Source of the DNA: Dyella sedimenti
Lineage (GTDB): Bacteria > Pseudomonadota > Gammaproteobacteria > Xanthomonadales > Rhodanobacteraceae
NCBI RefSeq assembly: GCF_022760995.1
Contig: NZ_JAKWJO010000011.1
Coordinates: forward strand, 36,790 to 100,789
Direction of reading: 5' to 3'
DNA length: 64,000 nucleotides
Under the pieces are notes generated by a model that had not been told where the DNA came from, did not search any database, and was given only the letters and a program-made list of their open reading frames with translations. Numbering within the stretch: the stretch's first letter is position 1; every line of letters begins with the position of its first letter. Position numbers and translations under genes: made by a program. This document shows, piece by piece, positions 54,782 to 61,162 of the stretch.

Positions 54782-55300
54782 ATGAGTGATGCAAGCAAGA
54801 CCAAGACCCGCCGCAAGGCGGCCCTGAACACGCCGTCGGCGCTGGGCGCCGACGCCACGCGCGACATCTCGGGCGAGCTCAACGCGCTGCTGTCGGACAT
54901 CCTTGCCCTGTACCTGAAGACCAAGAACTTCCACTGGCACATGTCCGGCCCGTACTTCCGCGACTACCACCTGCTGCTGGACGAGCAGTCGGACCAGATC
55001 TACGCCACGGTGGACCCGATCGCCGAGCGCGTGCGCAAGCTGGGCGGCACCACGTTGCGCTCGCTGGGCCACGCCACGCGCCTGCAGCGGCTGTCGGACA
55101 ACGACGCCGACTTCGTCACGCCGGACGACATGCTGGCGGAGTTGCGCGAGGACAACATTCGCCTGGCCGGCTTCATGCGCGCCACCCACGAGCTGTGCGA
55201 CGAGCATGGCGACGTGGCCACCGCCAGCCTGCTGGAGAACTGGATCGACGAGGCCGAGCGCCGCGTGTGGTTCCTGTTCGAGACCAGCCGGCACAACTGA
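54782..55300 (+). CDS. dps: Dps ferritin-like DNA-protection protein
   Basis: A 172-residue four-helix protein that oxidises and stores iron and coats DNA under oxidative stress. The ferroxidase region contains LYLKTKNFHWHMSGPYFRDY, LLLDEQSDQIYATVDPIAER with its conserved His, Asp and Glu residues. The N-terminal 25 residues are Lys/Arg-rich (SKTKTRRKAALNT), as in DNA-binding Dps proteins. GTG 54779 directly before ATG 54782 is an alternative start; AGGAG lies upstream. The neighbouring YcaC-like hydrolase and DoxX operon fits an oxidative-stress theme. Confidence 0.94.
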   Translation: MSDASKTKTRRKAALNTPSALGADATRDISGELNALLSDILALYLKTKNFHWHMSGPYFRDYHLLLDEQSDQIYATVDPIAERVRKLGGTTLRSLGHATRLQRLSDNDADFVTPDDMLAELREDNIRLAGFMRATHELCDEHGDVATASLLENWIDEAERRVWFLFETSRHN

Positions 55301-55312
55301 AGGCTCTTGGGC

Positions 55313-55345
55313 GCTCCTCCCCCTGCGCGCAGGGGGAGGCTGGGC
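55313..55345. repeat. CTCCCCCTG-type dispersed repeat, copy 4
   Basis: CGCTCCTCCCCCTGCGCGCA followed by GGGGGAGGCTGGG, with a perfect stem CTCCCCCTGCGCGC-type core. It lies after dps, in the same orientation as copy 3, and the preceding GGCTCTTGG matches the CTCTTGG that precedes copy 3. Confidence 0.75.
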
Positions 55346-55515
55346 TGCCCGATAGGTGGCGTGATGCCCGGGTGAGCGAACGGTTGATGAACGTCGAGGC
55401 GTGGTCACGCCATCCAGCCGTGCCACTAACGCCTCCGGAGGGACCATCGCTGCTACTGAAGCGGGCCGTCCGGCGCCGGTATTCGGGGCACCGGGCGGCG
55501 ATCGAGGGAGCCAGC

Positions 55516-55704
55516 ATGTCCAGCCACGACCGCAAAGACATCGACCATCCCCACGAAAAGCGGCGGCACGATCCGGAGACGGCCGCCGAGCGCGAGGCGC
55601 GCAAGCGCAAGGAGAGCGAGATCCACGATCGCGCTCTCGAGGAAACCTTCCCGGCGAGCGATCCGGTGTCGCCGTTCGTACCGGCCAAGCACCCGAGCGA
55701 GTGA
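55516..55704 (+). CDS. Small conserved protein with the ETFPASDP motif
   Basis: A 62-residue, strongly charged soluble protein (HDRKDIDHPHEKRRHDPETA). Its C-terminal EETFPASDPVSPF is a motif I recognise from many short uncharacterised proteins of proteobacteria and other phyla. No catalytic residues or membrane segments. GGGAG six bases before ATG 55516 supports the start. It sits between dps and an MscS-type channel; a stress-related role is a guess. Confidence 0.72.
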   Translation: MSSHDRKDIDHPHEKRRHDPETAAEREARKRKESEIHDRALEETFPASDPVSPFVPAKHPSE

Positions 55705-55755
55705 CGCGCGTGTGCGGCGCGTGACGGAAGAGCGCGGGTCGGCGGAGCGGGGCGG

Positions 55756-56889
55756 GTGATCGGGGCCGTCGTCCGGCTGTGGTCGGGCAGCCCATGGGCG
55801 CGCCTGGGCCTGGCGCTGGGCGTCGCCCTGCTGGCCGCGCTGCTGCTGCGCGCGGTGGCCTATGCCTTGCTGCGCCGGCTGGCGCGGCGCCATCCCACGC
55901 TGGCGGACCTGCTGGGCCGGACCAGCGCGCCGATGGAGTGGCTGATTCCCTTGCTGATGCTGGTGGTGGCGCTGCGGGTGCTGCCTGAGATCGATACGCT
56001 GCCCGCCTTCGTGCTGATCCAGCACGTGCTGGCAGTGGCGCTGCTGCTCGCGGCCACGTGGCTGGCCCTGCGCTGCCTGGGCACCCTGGAGCTGGCGGCG
56101 ATCCGTCGCTATCCGCTGGACGTGGCCGACAACCTGGCGGCCCGCCGCATGCTGACCCAGGTGCGGGTGCTGCGCCGCACTGCCGACATCGTGGTGCTGC
56201 TGATCGGCATAGGCACGGTATTGCTCACCATCCCGGGCGTGCGGCAGCTGGGCACCAGCCTGCTGGCCTCGGCGGGCGTGGCGGGTCTGGCCCTGGGCTT
56301 CGCCGCCAAGCCGGTGCTGGGCAACCTGATCGGCGGCCTGCAGATCGCCATCACGCAGCCCATCCGGCTCGACGACGTAGTGGTCATCCAGGGCGAATGG
56401 GGCCGTATCGAGGAGATCACCGGCAGCTACGTGATCGTGCACATCTGGGACGAGCGGCGGCTGGTGGTGCCGCTGAGCTGGTTCATGGAAAACACCTTCC
56501 AGAACTGGACGCGCACCAGCTCGAAACTGCTGGGCACCGTGTTCCTGTGGCTGGACTACCGCACGCCGATGGCGCCGCTGCGGGAGGAACTGCGACGCCT
56601 GTGCAAGGCGGCGCCCGAGTGGGATGGGCGGGTATGCGTGCTGCAGGTGACCGATGCCAACGACCGCACGATGCAATTGCGCGCGCTGGTCAGCTCCGCC
56701 GATTCCGGTCGCAGCTTCGACCTCTGCTGCAAGGTGCGCGAGGGCCTGATCGCCTACGTGCAATCTCGCCATCCCGGCGCCTTGCCGCGCTGGCGCGGCG
56801 AAGTGGACGCCTGGCCGTCGGAGGCAGGGTGCTCAGCCGAGGCCCCGCCAGCGGGCGACCATGCCCACGCCCGCGGTAATGGTGCGTGA
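55756..56889 (+). CDS. MscS-family mechanosensitive ion channel
   Basis: A 377-residue inner-membrane channel. There are four or five hydrophobic segments; the pore-lining helix is LLASAGVAGLALGFAAKPVLGNLIGGLQIA, with the Gly/Ala packing typical of MscS TM3, and is followed by the beta domain LDDVVVIQGEWGRIEEITGS and VVPLSWFMENTFQNWTRT. The C-terminal vestibule is short. GTG 55756 gives MIGAVVRLWS and has a GGAG-containing region upstream. Its last 57 bases overlap the 3' end of the convergent hydroxylase gene. Confidence 0.92.
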   Translation: MIGAVVRLWSGSPWARLGLALGVALLAALLLRAVAYALLRRLARRHPTLADLLGRTSAPMEWLIPLLMLVVALRVLPEIDTLPAFVLIQHVLAVALLLAATWLALRCLGTLELAAIRRYPLDVADNLAARRMLTQVRVLRRTADIVVLLIGIGTVLLTIPGVRQLGTSLLASAGVAGLALGFAAKPVLGNLIGGLQIAITQPIRLDDVVVIQGEWGRIEEITGSYVIVHIWDERRLVVPLSWFMENTFQNWTRTSSKLLGTVFLWLDYRTPMAPLREELRRLCKAAPEWDGRVCVLQVTDANDRTMQLRALVSSADSGRSFDLCCKVREGLIAYVQSRHPGALPRWRGEVDAWPSEAGCSAEAPPAGDHAHARGNGA

Positions 56890-57516
56890 GAGCAGGCGCA
56901 GGTCCAGGGGCATGGCCGGGCGGCGCACGTCCAGCAGCAGCGCGATGCGGGTCTGGTCACTGCGGTTCCATACCTCGTGCGGGTAGGTGTCGTCCCACAG
57001 CAGGCATTCGCCGTCGGCCAGCCGGTATTCCTGCCCGGCCAGCCATAGCACGGCACCGGGGCGTCCCTCCCCGTCGGCCGGGGCGAACAGGTTCAGCTGG
57101 AAACGCAGGATGCCGCGGAACGGACCGCTATGGCGGGGAATGTGCTTGTGGGGCGCCAGGAACGACAGGGTGGCCGACAACACCTCCGGCGACGCGTCGA
57201 GCAACCCGGCCAGCGTGGGGCAGGCCTGCAGGTGGTCGTGCACCTTCTGGCCATATACCTTGAGCAGGTACATCCGCCAGTCGCGGCCGTCGTTGGCGGA
57301 GATGTCCGCCTGCGCCGGCATGATCTCGTGGAAACAGGGCAGGGAGCCGAGGCGTTCCATGACAGTGAGCGCCTCCTGCCGGATCGCTCGCCAGGACGAG
57401 CGGAAGCGCCGCGCATTCGGGAAGTAAGCCTCCGCATCGAGCACGGGAGGCGTCTTGATGCGTGCGTCATAGACACGGCGGATGGCTCGCGACGACAGCT
57501 CATAGAGCGACTCCAT
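56833..57516 (-). CDS. Aspartyl/asparaginyl beta-hydroxylase-domain protein
   Basis: An Fe(II)/2-oxoglutarate-type oxygenase of about 227 residues (PF05118, LpxO-like). The metal histidines lie in HKHIPRHSGPFRGILRFQ and TYPHEVWNRSDQTRIALL; the arginine in DQTRIAL is the probable 2-oxoglutarate ligand. FLAPHKHIPRHSGPF is the family signature. The start at ATG 57516 has GAAGGA nine bases upstream; ATG 57525 sits on that site. Substrates are proteins or lipid A, not decidable here. Convergent overlap of 57 bases with the MscS gene. Confidence 0.9.
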   Translation of the reverse strand: MESLYELSSRAIRRVYDARIKTPPVLDAEAYFPNARRFRSSWRAIRQEALTVMERLGSLPCFHEIMPAQADISANDGRDWRMYLLKVYGQKVHDHLQACPTLAGLLDASPEVLSATLSFLAPHKHIPRHSGPFRGILRFQLNLFAPADGEGRPGAVLWLAGQEYRLADGECLLWDDTYPHEVWNRSDQTRIALLLDVRRPAMPLDLRLLSRTITAGVGMVARWRGLG

Positions 57517-57730
57517 CTTCGGCATTCCTTCAATGGCGTGGATGTTCGGCGCCGTCGCGGCCGCGCCCGGCGCGACCGGCCAGGGCCACCGTAATGACCG
57601 CGATCTCCTTGGCGCGTGAACGCGCCGGCGGCAGGCGAGGAGGACAGGAGGACAGGTCCTTCCTGTGAAAGTCCCGTAGGAATTTTTCCTTATGTCTTGT
57701 ATTTCAGGAAGATTCTTCTTAATATTTTAC

Positions 57731-57740
57731 GTGACGTCAC
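57731..57740. promoter_or_regulatory. GTGACGTCAC palindrome upstream of a small basic protein
   Basis: A perfect ten-base palindrome containing TGACGTCA, in an A+T-rich stretch (57680-57750) 31 bases before the ATG at 57771. The local A+T richness suggests a promoter. The binding factor is unknown; autoregulation by the small basic protein is a conjecture. Confidence 0.4.
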
Positions 57741-57770
57741 ATAAATATCGGCATTGACGGAGGACGCGAT

Positions 57771-58025
57771 ATGGTTGATCCACTCGATCCGGGCACCCTG
57801 GCCCTGCCTTTGGCGTTCAAGCGCGCCAGGGGGCGCCCGCGCAAGGCGGACGCACTGAGCGCGGCCGAGCGTGCACGCCGCTATCGCGCCCGGAAGAAGG
57901 CGCTGTCGCTGCACCTGGTGCCGGCGGAGCTGTATGCGCAGGTGTCGCGCGAGCGGGACGAAGCCCTGGCGCGGGTCGGGGAGCTGCGCGTCGAGATGGA
58001 GGCGCTGCTGCGCCAGCTGGGTTGA
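57771..58025 (+). CDS. Small basic coiled-coil protein, possible DNA binder
   Basis: An 84-residue protein with an AT-hook-like RGRPRK (20-25), a strongly basic segment ERARRYRARKK (33-43) and a C-terminal coiled coil. In the coiled coil, V58, A65, L72 and L79 recur every seven residues, as do V69, M76 and L83. Similar GRPRK/AERxRRYRxR proteins are scattered in proteobacterial genomes without assigned function. GGAGG eight bases before ATG supports the start. It stands alone with its own A+T-rich upstream region. Confidence 0.75.
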   Translation: MVDPLDPGTLALPLAFKRARGRPRKADALSAAERARRYRARKKALSLHLVPAELYAQVSRERDEALARVGELRVEMEALLRQLG

Positions 58026-58251
58026 AGGAAGCTCCCCCGGGGCGATGGGCTTGCCGTTCCGCCACGGCAAATGGACGGCTATGCTTCCGCGCCGTGCCGC
58101 ATTTGATGCCGCGGCGCATCATTGAGCCAGGCTATCCCACCCATCGAATCAAACGATTTCTCCATGCCTTGCGGCAGGTCTAGGCTCGTTGCGAGCTGCC
58201 TGCAGGGGGAGCGCAGCGTCACCCGGTGTCATCACACAGAGGGAGGCCTGT

Positions 58252-59670
58252 ATGAAACCCGTCACCGCTATGCATGGCCGAGGGTTGGCCATGGCCATCG
58301 CCGCCGTCCTGGTCGTTTCCGCTTCCGTGAAGGGAAGCCCCGCCGACCCGCCCGGCAAGAGCCCGCCGCCGAGCAGCTATGCCCCGGTCAACGAGCCCGA
58401 TTTCCAGACCACCTTGTCGCGCATGTCGTCGGCCAAGGCCGGCATCATGCAGCGCCAGAAAACCCTGTTGGAGCAGCGCTACGACCTGTCCGACCGTCCG
58501 CTGCAGGGCGTCACCATGGACCGCAAGAAACCCGTGCAGGGCGGCGTGCGCGTCAAGCTGAAGGCTGGGACCAGCTGGGACCAGTTGGCCTCGATGAGCC
58601 CGGCGGACATCCGCGCCAAGGACCTGTTCCCCGCGGGCTTCATGCCCCTGCCGCACCCGAACCATCCGGAAGGCGGCATGCTGTTCCCGCATTTCGAGAT
58701 CGAACGGGTCAAGCAGCAGGACAATCGTGACCTCACGCGCTTCGACCTGGACTTCGACCTGCCGGACGCGTTCCTGCCGGAGTTTCCGCCGGCGATCTAC
58801 CTGACCACGCGCACCGACCTGGGCGATGTGTCCAAGGGACAGCTGGTGACGCTGGACAACTACTACCAGCTGTTCAACGGCCTGCTCAATCCCAAGCAGC
58901 TCGATGGCCTGCGCCTGCTGCTGACGCCATTCCCGCAGCAGCAGTTCAACGCCACCGCCGACCGCCGCTCGCTGCGGCCCAGCCAGGGCGTGGCCTGCTT
59001 CGACTGCCATGCCAACGGCGGCACCAACGGCGCCACCCACCTGGTGGGCGACATCCGCCCGCAGGAGTTCCGCCATCGCATCGAGACGCCGGCCCTGCGC
59101 GGCGTGAACATCCAGCGCCTGTTCGGCTCGCAGCGCGCGCTAAAGACAGTGGAGGACTTCACCGAGTTCGAGCAGCGTGCCGCCTATTTCGACGGCGACC
59201 CGGTGATCGCCACCAAGAAGGGCATCAACATCCTCGACCGCGGCAGCCAGGTGCACGACATGGCGGAGTTCCAGGAACTGCTGGACTTCCCGCCGGCGCC
59301 GAAACTGGCCTGGGACGGCAAGCTCGACCCGGCCAAGGCGACGCAGGCGGAACTGCACGGACAGGAAATCTTCTTCGGCAAGGGCCAGTGCAGCACCTGC
59401 CATACGCCGCCGTTCTACACCGACAACCTGATGCACAACCTGCAGGCGGAGCGCTTCTTCAAGCCGCGCCTGATCAACGGCATGATGGCTGGCGGCGACG
59501 GGCCGATCAAAACCTTCCCGCTGCGCGGCATCAAGGACACGCCGCCGTACATGCACGACGGGCGCCTGCTCACGCTGGACGACACGGTGGAGTACTTCAA
59601 CCTGGTGCTGGGCACCAGGCTGACCGCCGACGAGAAAAAGGACCTGGTGAGCTTCATGCTGACGCTGTGA
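58252..59670 (+). CDS. Diheme cytochrome c peroxidase-like protein
   Basis: A 472-residue exported protein with a signal peptide (GLAMAIAAVLVVSASVKG). Two c-type heme sites are visible: CFDCH at 249-253 and CSTCH at 380-384. The segments TPALRGVN, LPLRGIKDTPPYMHDGRLLT and LDDTVEYFNLVLG are typical of bacterial diheme peroxidases and MauG-type enzymes. The 240-residue N-terminal region before the first heme is unusual for CcpA. It is periplasmic. GGGAGG before ATG 58252 decides the start. Convergent with the thioredoxin-like gene at 59725. Confidence 0.9.
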   Translation: MKPVTAMHGRGLAMAIAAVLVVSASVKGSPADPPGKSPPPSSYAPVNEPDFQTTLSRMSSAKAGIMQRQKTLLEQRYDLSDRPLQGVTMDRKKPVQGGVRVKLKAGTSWDQLASMSPADIRAKDLFPAGFMPLPHPNHPEGGMLFPHFEIERVKQQDNRDLTRFDLDFDLPDAFLPEFPPAIYLTTRTDLGDVSKGQLVTLDNYYQLFNGLLNPKQLDGLRLLLTPFPQQQFNATADRRSLRPSQGVACFDCHANGGTNGATHLVGDIRPQEFRHRIETPALRGVNIQRLFGSQRALKTVEDFTEFEQRAAYFDGDPVIATKKGINILDRGSQVHDMAEFQELLDFPPAPKLAWDGKLDPAKATQAELHGQEIFFGKGQCSTCHTPPFYTDNLMHNLQAERFFKPRLINGMMAGGDGPIKTFPLRGIKDTPPYMHDGRLLTLDDTVEYFNLVLGTRLTADEKKDLVSFMLTL

Positions 59671-59724
59671 GGCGGAGGGCGCGGCTGTCGCGGGATGGCC
59701 GCGCCCTCGCGGTCACACAGGATC

Positions 59725-61047
59725 TCAGGCGCTCAGCGCGGACTTCAATGCCGCCGCCTGCTTGGGGAACCACGGGCCGTTGGCGTCCAGCACGCCGGCC
59801 ACCAGCTTCTTCGCCTCGTCCTCGCGGTGCAGTGCCTTCAGCGCCTTCACCTGCTGCAGCGCCACCGCCAGCCGGTTGGCGCCATAGGCCTTGTCCGCCG
59901 CCTGGGCGAGATAGGGCAGCGCATCGGCGGGCTTGCCGGCATCGAGCAGGCTGCGTCCATAGCGGTAGGCATAGACGTAGTCGTCGGGATAGGCGGCGAT
60001 CAACTGATGCTGGTAGTCGTCAAGTTCCGTCGTGCGCTTGGCGCGGACCAGGTAGGCACGCAGGTTGTCGGCCAGGTTGCGGTCGCTGGCGAGGTTGCCG
60101 CCCAGGCGCTGGCGCGTGAGCCCGATGGCGCGGTCCAGCACCGTATTCGCCGCGGCCGTGTCACCCAGCAGTTCGTCCAGGTCGGCGCTGGCGAGCACCG
60201 CGCTGCGCTGATCGGCGCAGCTGGGCTTGGCGACTAGTACCTGGCTGTTCACGTAGGCGTCCAGCGGCTGGCGTTGCGGCGCCAACAAGGCTTTGCGCTG
60301 CGCGGCCGGCAGCTTGTCGCTGGCCTCGAGCAGGTCGTCCAGCACGTACGGGCGCAAGCAGCCGACGTCCTGCGCCAGCACTTTCTGCGCGCTGGCGATC
60401 ACGGCGTGCGCGTCGTCCACGGCCTTGGCCTTGGCCAGCGCCAACTGGTCAAGCGCCAGCGAAACGGATGCCTCCTTGCGCGCGGCCTGCTGCTGCGCCG
60501 CGGGCAGGCTGGCGAACCAGGCCAGGCCGGCGTCGCCCTCGCCGCGGGCCTGGTAGGCCTGGAGCACGCCCGCCACCGCCTCGGTCGAGCCCTTGAGCGC
60601 CCTGGCCTTCAGGCCGTCGAGCGTATCGCCATGGGCCAGGATGGCGTTGACCTGCGGGTAGAACTTCTCGCGCGGCTGCTCGGCCGCGATGCGGCCCAGC
60701 TCGTTGCCGTGCTCGTCCAGCACCACGTAGCTGGGCAGGAACGACACCTTGAGTTTCTTCATCCAGGCCTGCCCATCGGGCGAATCGGCATCGGCCGCCA
60801 CCACGATGGCCTTCCGGTTCACCGCCTCCCACGCGGGTCCGTTCAATACGTGGCTGGCCATGTAGTAGCAGGAGTAGCACCACACGGCCTGGAAATCGAC
60901 CAGCACGGGACGATGCTGTTGTTCCGCCGCCTGCAGCGCATCGGCGATGGTGGCCGGCTCCCTGTCGTCGGCGGCATGCAGCAAGGCCGGGGACAACAGC
61001 GGAAGCAGCAGGGCCAGTGTCAGGGAACGTACCGGGTTTCGCATCAT
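59725..61047 (-). CDS. Exported thioredoxin-fold protein with helical repeats
   Basis: A 440-residue protein with a signal peptide (SLTLALLLPLLSPALLHA). A thioredoxin-like domain follows at about 30-130 with VLVDFQAVWCYSCYYM, where Cys57 and Cys60 form a CYSC redox pair, and the cis-proline loop is FLPSYVVLD. The remaining 300 residues are Ala/Leu-rich helical repeats (TPR-like), including DDYVYAYRYGRSLLDAGKPA. This layout recalls DUF899/thioredoxin-like periplasmic proteins. The double ATG at 61047/61044 follows AGGCAG. A reductive partner for cytochrome or outer-membrane biogenesis is conceivable but unproven. Confidence 0.85.
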   Translation of the reverse strand: MMRNPVRSLTLALLLPLLSPALLHAADDREPATIADALQAAEQQHRPVLVDFQAVWCYSCYYMASHVLNGPAWEAVNRKAIVVAADADSPDGQAWMKKLKVSFLPSYVVLDEHGNELGRIAAEQPREKFYPQVNAILAHGDTLDGLKARALKGSTEAVAGVLQAYQARGEGDAGLAWFASLPAAQQQAARKEASVSLALDQLALAKAKAVDDAHAVIASAQKVLAQDVGCLRPYVLDDLLEASDKLPAAQRKALLAPQRQPLDAYVNSQVLVAKPSCADQRSAVLASADLDELLGDTAAANTVLDRAIGLTRQRLGGNLASDRNLADNLRAYLVRAKRTTELDDYQHQLIAAYPDDYVYAYRYGRSLLDAGKPADALPYLAQAADKAYGANRLAVALQQVKALKALHREDEAKKLVAGVLDANGPWFPKQAAALKSALSA

Positions 61048-61162
61048 CGTCTGCCTTAGCGTGGGGAGTCTGGTGGAACATGCCAAAAAGATGGATGGAT
61101 GGCCATACTCGGCCATCCATCCGGGGCCGGCAGCGAGGGAACTGCCGGCCCGAGGGGGCGGG

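Noticed and set aside
57731..57740. Treating the TGACGTCA site as evidence of a true eukaryotic-type zipper factor
   Set aside because: A ten-base palindrome can arise by chance and bacterial proteins of this kind are not known to use that site; kept only as a hypothesis.
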